From: GCA-2708415 sp964351905
GTDB taxonomy: Bacteria; Pseudomonadota; Alphaproteobacteria; Micavibrionales; Micavibrionaceae
Reading direction: 5' to 3'
DNA length: 30,133 nucleotides
Assembly: GCA_964351905.1 (NCBI GenBank)
Contig: CAYGPG010000021.1
Coordinates: forward strand, 1 to 30,133
Of the stretch, positions 22,204 through 28,782 are shown in pieces. The translations under genes were made by a program, and so were the position numbers. The notes under the pieces are model-generated. The model saw only the letters and a list, made by a program, of their open reading frames with translations, was not told the origin of the DNA and searched no databases. The number at the start of each line of letters is the position of its first letter. The stretch's first letter is position 1.

Positions 22204-22896
22204 ATGTCTGCTTTAAAAGAAAAAACATTATCTAACAATAATTGGCTTTTATTAAATGTCTCCATTCCATCAGATGAGGTGTTGGAAAGTTATGATGATT
22301 TAGTAATAGATCAATACGCGCCCAATAGTCAGCGGTACAGGCGTTTTTCTCAATATAAAGCTAGTTATTCTAACAAAAATTGGGAATTTGAAAAATTACC
22401 ACACCGTCCTTTCATTCAGTCACCTAAATATAATTCTGTAGCTGGTGGTATTAAAAGAAAATTTGAACCGTTGGAGGCTGATTTTTCCGCTAGTATTCGT
22501 GAAGTTATGGTTAAAATGTCTCCAGACATTAACGAACAATATCAATTAGATGTTCATCAATATCGCGTTTATGCGTCAAAAGAAAATGAAGGGTGTTCAG
22601 TCCCCGAAGGACCACATCAAGATGGTCATGAAATTGTAGGCATTACTGTTTTTCGCAGATATATGATAACGGGTGGAGAGACTATACTTTACACTAAAGA
22701 TCATGAGGAAATAACTAGAAAAGCCCTTGATCATGGTGACACCATATTGCTGCAAGATGATAAGGTGTTTCATGATGCAACTAGTATTGTAGGGACATCA
22801 GAAGAAGCGGGCTTTCGCGATTACCTAGTTCTAAACATAAATCTTTGGGAAAACAGGCGTTACGGCTCAAGTTTTGAAAAAGAAGCCTTATTGTAA
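22204..22896 (+). CDS. 2OG-Fe(II) dioxygenase family protein (BsmA/IDO-like)
   Basis: The 230-residue protein has the jelly-roll 2-oxoglutarate/iron dioxygenase pattern of the family containing BsmA and L-isoleucine dioxygenase. The iron triad is H138 and D140 in PEGPHQDGHEIVGITVF and H190 in KVFHDATSI; R205 in GFRDYLVLNINLWE would bind 2-oxoglutarate. MITGGETILYT and HGDTILLQDD complete the core. These enzymes hydroxylate free amino acids in known cases, so that is a possible substrate class, but the actual substrate is unknown. The gene is AT-rich and lies in the interruption between fabH and ihfA. The start has no strong Shine-Dalgarno. Confidence 0.82.
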   Translation: MSALKEKTLSNNNWLLLNVSIPSDEVLESYDDLVIDQYAPNSQRYRRFSQYKASYSNKNWEFEKLPHRPFIQSPKYNSVAGGIKRKFEPLEADFSASIREVMVKMSPDINEQYQLDVHQYRVYASKENEGCSVPEGPHQDGHEIVGITVFRRYMITGGETILYTKDHEEITRKALDHGDTILLQDDKVFHDATSIVGTSEEAGFRDYLVLNINLWENRRYGSSFEKEALL

Positions 22897-22963
22897 GTTA
22901 AGATAAGACAAATATAGGAAAATATTCCTTTAAATTTACACTGTTTTCTGCTATCTTGGTCGT

Positions 22964-23275
22964 ATGACGAAAGGGTGGACAGACGAACGGAGGCAAAAGG
23001 CGCGGGAGCGCATTCTCAAAAACAAACCGTGGGAGAAGTCCACAGGGCCGAAAACCAAAGCAGGTAAAGAAAAATCATCGTTAAATGCACTAAAGCACGG
23101 CATGTGCAGTCGTGTTTTGCTGGAGCGCTTGCATCAAATTAAATTAATAAACACCAACACCATCAAAATTGCTTATACATTCCAATATTTGGATAAGATA
23201 TCTAGATATCGTCGTAACGAACTAATAAAAAAATCAAATAAAAACAAAGGCAAAGCAAATGCGACTCAAAAATAA
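22964..23275 (+). CDS. Small basic STGPKT-motif protein of unknown function
   Basis: The 103-residue protein is very basic. Its first half begins MTKGWTDERRQKARERI, then contains KPWEKSTGPKTKAGKEKSSLN ending in ALKHG (residues about 20-46), a motif shared by a widespread set of small bacterial proteins that often occur in several copies per genome; no function is known to me. The second half (after about 50) is lysine/asparagine-rich and predicted helical. It could bind nucleic acid on charge alone, but this is inference. It lies after the 2OG-Fe gene and before a cluster of broken palindromic elements, so it may be part of mobile or repeat-associated material. Confidence 0.65.
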   Translation: MTKGWTDERRQKARERILKNKPWEKSTGPKTKAGKEKSSLNALKHGMCSRVLLERLHQIKLINTNTIKIAYTFQYLDKISRYRRNELIKKSNKNKGKANATQK

Positions 23276-23299
23276 CACCAACGAACTGATAGAATTACC

Positions 23300-23404
23300 G
23301 TCATTGCGAGGAGCGTTAGCGACGCGGCAATCCATCCTTACCACATCCCATCCATCTTGCACATCCCATCGAAGGATGGGATCTAGATTCCTGCCTACGC
23401 AGGA
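23300..23404. repeat. Chimeric repeat remnants: half of one family next to another
   Basis: CGTCATTGCGAGGAGCGTTAG...GGCAATCCA (23300-23334) is a left half only, with no right half following. Then CACATCCCATC occurs once alone near 23341 and again as a full hairpin ATCCCATC-GAAG-GATGGGAT (23352-23371), followed by GATTCCTGC-CTAC-GCAGGAAAGTG, a second hairpin ending without ATGAC. The hairpin at 23350 is a left-type end of the GIY-YIG family with compensatory changes. Confidence 0.7.
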
Positions 23405-23538
23405 AAGTGCCAGTAGTCTTTGCAATGGTATTAGAAGGAGAGCTATGGAATAATTATGTATGAGAGAAGGGCTTTAGGCCTTTGAAACGACACGCAAAAA
23501 TAAATTTAAGTTTTTTGTGGCTAAGTTTTGGACATGCA

Positions 23539-23567
23539 TTGACGATTGGCATGCAGAGCAATAACGT
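23539..23567 (+). promoter_or_regulatory. Candidate ihfA promoter
   Basis: TTGACG (23539-23544), 17 bases, then TAACGT (23562-23567), about 60 bases ahead of the ihfA ATG. TGCAT...ATGCA around the -35 box forms an inverted repeat. The -10 match is weak. Confidence 0.4.
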
Positions 23568-23627
23568 TAATTAAATAGAAGCCTCCTTCCGCTTGCGGAC
23601 ATGAGGGCAGAAAAACGGAGTTTTAAA

Positions 23628-23966
23628 ATGACACCTGATGAGTCAAAAACCATTACAAGAGCCGACCTTGCCGAGGCTGTTTATGCGCAAGTCGGATTGT
23701 CCCGCAATGAATCTTCTGATCTGGTAGAGCAAATGCTCGATGAAATGATGGAAGCATTGACGAGCGGTGATAACGTCAAAATTTCGTCCTTCGGCAGTTT
23801 TTCTGTGAAGGAAAAAGGCGAGCGTATTGGTCGTAACCCAAAAACGGGTGTTGAAGTGCCAATTTCGCCGCGTAAGGTTTTGATCTTCCGCGCCTCACAT
23901 GTTTTGAAAGAGCGTATTGATGCGGTGACAAAACAATTACAGAGTAATAATTCTAGCCAATTTTAA
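23628..23966 (+). CDS. ihfA: Integration host factor alpha subunit
   Basis: IHF-alpha pairs with IHF-beta to bend DNA at specific sites. The 112-residue protein (from ATG 23628, chosen for CGGAG seven bases upstream; an ATG nine codons earlier has no ribosome-binding site) has ITRADLAEAVYAQVGLSRNES at the N-terminus, VKISSFGSFSVKEKGERIGRNPKTG across the DNA-contacting arm with the family GRNPKTG, and PISPRKVLIFRASHVLKERI. The arm proline of the NPKTG motif is present. It precedes a MerR-type gene, as in many alphaproteobacteria, but is separated from fabH by inserted material. Confidence 0.95.
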   Translation: MTPDESKTITRADLAEAVYAQVGLSRNESSDLVEQMLDEMMEALTSGDNVKISSFGSFSVKEKGERIGRNPKTGVEVPISPRKVLIFRASHVLKERIDAVTKQLQSNNSSQF

Positions 23967-23995
23967 TTAACGAATAAAAAGAAATAGATCGTCCA

Positions 23996-24523
23996 ATGAA
24001 TACATCAAACTCAAACAAAGCGTCCAATACTTACGGCAATCAGGAAGATTACCAAACCAAGCCTAGAATCACGTCAGAGTCGTCAATAAATATGCCGGCG
24101 AAGAAGGTAAAAAAAGCGCAAGGCGCGTTTAGAACCATTAGTGAAGTGGCGGATAAATTAGATGTTCAACAACATGTTTTACGTTTTTGGGAAACGAAGT
24201 TTTCACAAGTGCGTCCTTTAAAACGTGGCGGCGGTCGTCGTTATTACCGTCCCGAAGATGTGGCTTTGCTGCAACGTATTCATCACCTGCTTTATACTGA
24301 AGGCTACACCATTAAAGGCGTTCAAAAGCTTTTAAAAGGACAGGGTAAACAACAAATTATTGCAGATGCGAGCAATGAAAGCCCTGCACCACTTGCGGCT
24401 CAGCCCAAAGTATCTGCGCCAGAAACTGCGGTTCAGAAAAAAGGCATGGATACGCAAACCCGTGCCGCGCTCGAAATTATGCTCGCAGAATTAAAGGCCA
24501 TGCGCTCCCTCATTAAAGTTTGA
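23996..24523 (+). CDS. MerR-family transcriptional regulator
   Basis: The 175-residue protein has a disordered Asn/Ser-rich N-terminus (1-40), a MerR winged helix-turn-helix at about 45-115 (RTISEVADKLDVQQHVLRFWETKF, then GGGRRYYRPEDVALLQRIHHLLYTEGYTIKGVQKLL), and a Pro/Ala linker followed by a C-terminal helix. There are no effector cysteines like those of metal-sensing MerR. This conserved group follows ihfA in many alphaproteobacteria; its regulon is not known to me. It may share the ihfA transcript (29-base gap). A dispersed palindrome begins ten bases after the stop. Confidence 0.88.
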   Translation: MNTSNSNKASNTYGNQEDYQTKPRITSESSINMPAKKVKKAQGAFRTISEVADKLDVQQHVLRFWETKFSQVRPLKRGGGRRYYRPEDVALLQRIHHLLYTEGYTIKGVQKLLKGQGKQQIIADASNESPAPLAAQPKVSAPETAVQKKGMDTQTRAALEIMLAELKAMRSLIKV

Positions 24524-24532
24524 TTTCATTTT

Positions 24533-24573
24533 AAGCCCTCTCCTTGGGGAGAGGGTTGGGGTGAGGGGCTTTT
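24533..24573 (+). repeat. CCCTCTCC palindrome after the MerR-type gene, possible terminator
   Basis: Perfect stem CCCTCTCC-TTGG-GGAGAGGG (24536-24555) followed by TTGGGGTGAGGGGCTTTT. The pattern is a type I recall as widely dispersed in bacterial genomes. AAGCCC at the left can pair with GGGGCTTT at the right as an outer stem. It differs from both GTCAT and CACATCCC families. Confidence 0.7.
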
Positions 24574-24633
24574 AGAGCGTGAGGGGATTTAACCTTTGAT
24601 TTTCTCATTAGACTTCATTAGAACGTAACAAAT

Positions 24634-24710
24634 CGGAGTGTGGCGCAGCCTGGTAGCGCGCTCGCCTGGGGGGCGAGAGGTCGGAGGTTCAAGTCCTCTC
24701 ACTCCGACCA
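24634..24710 (+). tRNA. tRNA-Pro, anticodon GGG
   Basis: A full cloverleaf: acceptor CGGAGTG/CACTCCG, D arm GCGC...GCGC with AGCCTGGTA loop, anticodon stem CTCGC/GCGAG, anticodon loop CTGGGGG with GGG at 24668-24670, and T arm GGAGG-TTCAAGT-CCTCT. The CCA end is encoded (24708-24710). Length is 77. It reads CCC and CCU proline codons. It sits between the MerR-type gene and rplM, a common position in alphaproteobacteria. Confidence 0.97.
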
Positions 24711-24779
24711 TTTATCCAAAGAAGTGTTTGGGGTAAAATAATACCGTTATTATATATCACTGTTTTTACACGTTTTTTC

Positions 24780-24808
24780 TTGACTGGCTTACCCTTTTAA
24801 CGCATAAC
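24780..24808 (+). promoter_or_regulatory. Candidate rplM-rpsI promoter
   Basis: TTGACT (24780-24785), exactly 17 bases, then CATAAC (24803-24808), the same -10 sequence and spacing as at 7469-7497. It lies 100 bases ahead of the rplM ATG, and the leader between them has no other clear feature beyond a GCGTGC/GCACGC palindrome near 24867. Confidence 0.55.
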
Positions 24809-24909
24809 TGCGCCAAGTTTACTTAAAGAGCGCGCATGTGCTCTTTATTTAATTGAAAAACGCCGTAGCGTGCCTGCACGCCTGAGGCCACTTTAAAAAG
24901 GAAAAACAG

Positions 24910-25371
24910 ATGAAAACATACTCTATGAAAGAGTCAGAAATTGATAAGAAGTGGTTCATCGTTGATGCGAAAGACGTTGTATTGGGTCGCTTAGCGACAA
25001 TCGTTGCAACGCGTCTTCGCGGAAAACATAAGCCAACTTTTACACCGCACATGGATTGTGGTGACAATGTTATCGTGATTAACGCCAAAGACGTGCGTTT
25101 GACTGGTAATAAGCGTGATGGCGATATCTTCTATTGGCACACTGGCTACCCAGGTGGCATTAAAGAACGTTCAAAAGGTGAAATCCTTGAAGGCGCACAT
25201 CCTGAGCGTGTTGTTCAAAAAGCGGTTGAGCGTATGATCGCTCGTGGCCCCTTGGGGCGTCAGGTGATGAGCAACCTTCGTGTTTATCCGGGTGCCGAGC
25301 ACCCCCATGAAGCGCAGCAGCCTGAAGTTTTAGATGTTGCTTCTATGAACCCTAAGAATAAGAGAGATTAA
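24910..25371 (+). CDS. rplM: 50S ribosomal protein L13
   Basis: L13 is an early-assembly protein of the large subunit. The 153-residue sequence shows KWFIVDAKDVVLGRLATIVA near the start, LRGKHKPTFTPHMDCGDNVIVINA, DVRLTGNKRDGDIFYWHTGYPGGIKE, and then PERVVQKAVERMIARGPLGRQVMSNLRVYPGAEHPHEAQQPE at the C-terminus, all typical. AAAAAGGA precedes the ATG. rpsI follows after two bases, the usual operon. Confidence 0.97.
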   Translation: MKTYSMKESEIDKKWFIVDAKDVVLGRLATIVATRLRGKHKPTFTPHMDCGDNVIVINAKDVRLTGNKRDGDIFYWHTGYPGGIKERSKGEILEGAHPERVVQKAVERMIARGPLGRQVMSNLRVYPGAEHPHEAQQPEVLDVASMNPKNKRD

Positions 25372-25373
25372 TT

Positions 25374-25883
25374 ATGAGCGAAGCAGTTAAAGACTTAAAA
25401 GACTTAGGTGCGGCAACAGAAGGCAAGATTGACGCAAAAGCGGATGCACCTGCGACCAAAGTTAAGGCAGAAACAAAAGAGCCTAAAATTGATAAATTAG
25501 GCCGTGCCTATGCAACAGGACGTCGTAAAGAATCCGTTGCCCGTGTTTGGATCAAAAAAGGAACCGGTAAAGTTGTTGTAAATGGTAAGACACAGGATCA
25601 ATATTTCTGCCGTCAGACACATTTGCTGGTTCTTAATCAACCTTTCCTTATCGCAGATCGCGTGAATGCATTTGACGTTATCGCGACTGTTAAAGGTGGT
25701 GGATTATCTGGTCAGGCTGGTGCGGTCCGTCATGGTATTTCACGCGCCCTTGAAAATTTCGAGCCAGATTTGCGTCCAGGCTTGAAAAAATCAGGCATGC
25801 TAACCCGTGATGCCCGTGTGGTTGAACGTAAGAAAATCGGTAAGCACAAAGCCCGTCGTTCCAAACAATGGGCGAAACGTTAA
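25374..25883 (+). CDS. rpsI: 30S ribosomal protein S9
   Basis: S9 is a 30S head protein whose C-terminal tail reaches the P site. The 169-residue form has an acidic and lysine-rich N-terminal extension of about 42 residues, common in alphaproteobacteria. The conserved core begins GRAYATGRRKESVARVWIKKG and continues with VVVNGKTQDQYF, GGGLSGQAGAVRHGISRAL and TRDARVVERKKIGKHKARRS. The last residues are KQWAKR, where the family more often has FSKR; the terminal arginine that contacts tRNA is kept. A strong terminator follows 25 bases later. Confidence 0.97.
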   Translation: MSEAVKDLKDLGAATEGKIDAKADAPATKVKAETKEPKIDKLGRAYATGRRKESVARVWIKKGTGKVVVNGKTQDQYFCRQTHLLVLNQPFLIADRVNAFDVIATVKGGGLSGQAGAVRHGISRALENFEPDLRPGLKKSGMLTRDARVVERKKIGKHKARRSKQWAKR

Positions 25884-25906
25884 TCACATACGATTACATA
25901 TTATTC

Positions 25907-25934
25907 AAAAGGCGCTTATCAAAGCGCCTTTTTT
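25907..25934 (+). terminator. Rho-independent terminator after rpsI
   Basis: Stem GGCGC (25911-25915) with GCGCC (25924-25928), extended by AAA/TTT pairs, loop TTATCAAA, and six or more T from 25929. It is the best canonical terminator in the window. Confidence 0.9.
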
Positions 25935-25980
25935 GTTTTACGCTGTAAGTATTCAATATTCATAAAAATGAAAGAACGCC

Positions 25981-27381
25981 ATGGTTGCTGATCAGAAAAT
26001 AAACAACGGTAAAATTACATCATATAACCCATCGAACATGAATGTTCTTGGTGAGGTTTCTATTTCAAGCGCAAAAGAAATCGCAGAGGCTGTCAAGAAG
26101 GCTAAACAGGCACAAAAATCTTGGAGAGATATTGGTGTTGCTGGTCGGGTCAAACATTTGAGAAATCTGTATAATTATATAGAAAAAAATGCAGAAAAAT
26201 TTGCGCTAATAGAAACGCAAGAAATGGGACGGCCTATAGATGGTAGTGTTAGCACTGTTACTTGGGGGCTTGAGCGTATTAAGTGGAATTTAGATAATGC
26301 TGAAGAAGTTCTGGCGCCAGAAACAACTTTTGAAGATTCTAAGCAAATTCATCAAATGCATTACGAGCCTTACGGTGTATTTGGCGTGATTACACCGTGG
26401 AATTTTCCGTTAAGTAATTTTATTATGGGCGCATTACAACCGTTGTTGGCTGGTAACACAGTCGTTTATAAATCTTCTGAAGAGGTTCCAATGTGTTGTG
26501 AAACATTATTTAAGGCAATTCAGGAGAGTGGAATACCTGAAGGCGTTTTCAATGTTATATATGGTGCGGGTGATGTAGGAGAAGCTCTCGCTAGGAGTGA
26601 TGTTGATTTTATTCATTTTACGGGAAGCTCTGCTGTTGGTAAAAAGTTGTATAAAATTGCGGCAGAAAAATTTATACCTGCAACATTAGAGTTAGGAGGT
26701 TCTGACGCAGGTATTGTTTTTGAAGATGCCGTGCTTTCAGATGAAATTTTGGAATCTATTTTCTGGGCGAAGTTTGTTAATTGCGGGCAAATTTGTTGCG
26801 GCTTAAAAAGGCTTTTAGTGCATGAAAGCCGTGTTGATGAAGTTACAGAAAAATTAAAAAAAGTTATAACTGCCAAAAAGTTAGGTAATACCGAAGAAGG
26901 CGGAGTTGTCTTTGGCCCGCTAGCCGCAAAGCGTCAGCAAGATTTGCTTGTTGAACAAATTGAAGATGCTAAATCGAAAGGTGTGCAAATTATCATGGGC
27001 GGCAATATACCTGATGGTTATGATGATGGTGCTTATTATGAGCCAACACTTTTGACTGATGTAACATCGGAAATGAGAATTTTTGATGAGGAGGTTTTTG
27101 GCCCTGTATTACCCATTTATACTTTCAAAACAGAAGATGAGGCGATTACCGAGGCTAATCGTACAATTTACGGCTTATCCTCTTACATTTTTACCGAAGA
27201 TTTTGAGTTAGCGCAGCGCGTTTCTAAAAAACTAGATGCAGGCGAAGTTAATCATAATGATGTTGATAATCATCCTGCCAATCCATTTGGTGGTTATAAA
27301 GCAAGTGGTATGGGACGTACTGGCGGTAAAGTTGGATTACATCATGCCTGTCAGGTTAAGATGGTATCACTTTGTAAGTAA
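25981..27381 (+). CDS. NAD(P)-dependent aldehyde dehydrogenase, semialdehyde dehydrogenase-like
   Basis: The 466-residue enzyme has the ALDH fold with its catalytic set: N141 in ITPWNFPLSNF, E237 in LELGGSDAGIV, and C272 in NCGQICCGLKR. FTGSSAVGKKL (213-223) is the coenzyme-binding loop, and EEVFGPVLPIY and PFGGYKASGMGR are C-terminal signatures. Overall it is closest to succinate-semialdehyde dehydrogenase (GabD)-like enzymes. The family residue Lys after LELGG is Ser here (SDAG), as in some subgroups, so the substrate is uncertain. The gene is notably AT-rich compared with rplM and fabH, consistent with acquisition. It begins 47 bases after the rpsI terminator. A carbonic anhydrase-like gene follows after seven bases. 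Confidence 0.87.
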   Translation: MVADQKINNGKITSYNPSNMNVLGEVSISSAKEIAEAVKKAKQAQKSWRDIGVAGRVKHLRNLYNYIEKNAEKFALIETQEMGRPIDGSVSTVTWGLERIKWNLDNAEEVLAPETTFEDSKQIHQMHYEPYGVFGVITPWNFPLSNFIMGALQPLLAGNTVVYKSSEEVPMCCETLFKAIQESGIPEGVFNVIYGAGDVGEALARSDVDFIHFTGSSAVGKKLYKIAAEKFIPATLELGGSDAGIVFEDAVLSDEILESIFWAKFVNCGQICCGLKRLLVHESRVDEVTEKLKKVITAKKLGNTEEGGVVFGPLAAKRQQDLLVEQIEDAKSKGVQIIMGGNIPDGYDDGAYYEPTLLTDVTSEMRIFDEEVFGPVLPIYTFKTEDEAITEANRTIYGLSSYIFTEDFELAQRVSKKLDAGEVNHNDVDNHPANPFGGYKASGMGRTGGKVGLHHACQVKMVSLCK

Positions 27382-27388
27382 AATAATA

Positions 27389-27892
27389 ATGCTTCTACCT
27401 TACAAAAAAATAATGCCGATAATTGGCGATGATGTGTGGATTGCGGAGAATGCTGCCGTGATTGGTGATACGCATCTGGGCGCGCAGAGCAATGTTTGGT
27501 TTGGCTGTACCGTTCGTGGTGATGTGCACGAAATTCGCATTGGGAAACGCACCAACATTCAGGATAATTCAATTATTCATACCACGCGTAATCTTTCTGG
27601 CACCTATATCGGCGATGAAGTCACAATAGGACATGGGGCCATTTTGCATGCGTGCACTATTGGTAACAGAGTGCTAGTTGGGATGGGCGCGATCATATTG
27701 GATCAGGCGGTGATGGAGGATCAATCAATGCTCGCCGCAGGCTCCATTTTAACACCCAAAAAACGCGTGCCAAGCGGTCAACTCTGGGGCGGATCACCTG
27801 CACGATATATGAGAGATTTGACCGAGGAGGAAATTAAATTCCTCGAAATATCTGCCGATAATTACGTGAAGCTTGCCGCAGACTATAAATAA
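27389..27892 (+). CDS. Gamma-class carbonic anhydrase-like hexapeptide-repeat protein
   Basis: The 167-residue protein is a left-handed beta-helix. Hexapeptide repeats run from GDDVWIAENAAVIGDTHLG through IGNRVLVGMGAIILDQA. The three zinc-ligand histidines of gamma carbonic anhydrases are in place: H64 in SIIHTT, H82 in IGHGA and H87 in ILHACT, so it may be a carbonic anhydrase, or a YrdA/PaaY relative with thioesterase or unknown activity. The end VPSGQLWGGSPARYMRDLTEEE is typical. The start is ATG 27389; the open frame continues upstream but inside the ALDH gene, and that part has no homology. Co-transcription with the ALDH is likely. Confidence 0.88.
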   Translation: MLLPYKKIMPIIGDDVWIAENAAVIGDTHLGAQSNVWFGCTVRGDVHEIRIGKRTNIQDNSIIHTTRNLSGTYIGDEVTIGHGAILHACTIGNRVLVGMGAIILDQAVMEDQSMLAAGSILTPKKRVPSGQLWGGSPARYMRDLTEEEIKFLEISADNYVKLAADYK

Positions 27893-28008
27893 CGCATAAG
27901 GTGGGATAATCCGTCAATTTAACGCCCGTCAGGCTTGAATTTCATTTAGTTTTGGGACAGGATAGCGATATTCTAAATTACACAGATATTTCAGCTTGGA
28001 GGCTGTTT

Positions 28009-28776
28009 ATGGCGCGTCTTTTTACTCTTTCTCTCACTTGTATTGCTGCGATTGGATTGAGCGCGTGCGGTACTTTTCTTGACCAAAAACAACCTGACGT
28101 TGATGTACGCATGCGTAGCGATGATGGATCAGTCATGACCCCTATGGCTCCAGCCTTAAGATCAGAAAATGAAAGTGGTGCATCCTATAGCTCAGATAGC
28201 GTCACCATTAATGATTTCAATGCCTATCCCGAAATACCACGCCCAACTTATCAAAATAATACTGGTATGGGTTATGCGGGCGGCACTGTGCCAACAGCAG
28301 ATTCCAGCGTAACGATTTTCGCTCTTGATGGCGATGTTGCACCTATGGCGCAAGAATATGCCCAAGGCTATGACGGTGGTTATGGCTATGATGCACCGAT
28401 GAACCAAATGAGTGGTTACAATTCATCTTATGGTGGTGGCGAGGGCCAAATCTTTTTCAAAAATGGCTCTTCACGTTTGGGCAGTGGCGATATGAATAAA
28501 TTATCCCGCGTGGCAGAACAGGCGCGCTTTGCCCCCGTAAATCGTATCACGGTTGAAGGCTACGCCAGTCGGCCAACACAAGCAGGGACGCAAACGGTGG
28601 AAGCGCATATCTTGAATTTAAAAGAATCCATGAACCGTTCTTTTGCCGTGTCAAAAACATTAATGCAAAAAGGGGTGCCTGCTGAAAAATTAAAAACAGT
28701 GTCATGGGGCTCCACCAAAGCGAGCGGCAATGACACGCAAGACCGCCGTGTTGATGTTGTGATGGGCGAGCGTTAA
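28009..28776 (+). CDS. OmpA-domain outer-membrane lipoprotein
   Basis: The 255-residue protein starts at ATG 28009, supported by GGAGG six bases upstream. A lipoprotein signal peptide ends LSAC with C20 as the lipid-modified residue. A disordered Gly/Tyr/Ser/Asn-rich middle follows (about 60-145). The C-terminal domain (about 148-253) is OmpA-like: GQIFFKNGSSRLGSGDMNKLSRVAEQA, VEGYASRP and DRRVDVVMGER. It differs from classical OmpA (EGHTD becomes EGYAS), so peptidoglycan binding is uncertain. It lies six bases ahead of hom, with no hom-specific promoter seen. The 116 bases upstream, after the carbonic anhydrase-like gene, show no clear promoter. Confidence 0.8.
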   Translation: MARLFTLSLTCIAAIGLSACGTFLDQKQPDVDVRMRSDDGSVMTPMAPALRSENESGASYSSDSVTINDFNAYPEIPRPTYQNNTGMGYAGGTVPTADSSVTIFALDGDVAPMAQEYAQGYDGGYGYDAPMNQMSGYNSSYGGGEGQIFFKNGSSRLGSGDMNKLSRVAEQARFAPVNRITVEGYASRPTQAGTQTVEAHILNLKESMNRSFAVSKTLMQKGVPAEKLKTVSWGSTKASGNDTQDRRVDVVMGER

Positions 28777-28782
28777 TATCTG

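Larger units (their letters stand above)
23276..23627. other. Intergenic region with broken elements and ihfA leader
   Basis: No gene is supported in these 352 bases. From left to right they hold a left half of the CGTCATTGCGAG family (23300-23334), a CACATCCC-type hairpin with a second hairpin (23350-23404), about 130 bases without visible structure, and a candidate ihfA promoter (23539-23567). A 64-codon open frame across the repeats is not credible. Confidence 0.6.

Noticed and set aside
23259..23453. 64-codon frame over the repeat remnants
   Set aside because: Composed of repeat sequence; no homology.
27236..27388. Longer carbonic anhydrase-like start inside the ALDH gene
   Set aside because: The upstream residues are hydrophobic shadow of ALDH in another frame; homology begins at ATG 27389.
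27952..28008. Longer start of the OmpA-domain lipoprotein
   Set aside because: The extension would bury the signal peptide; GGAGG and the lipoprotein signal support ATG 28009.
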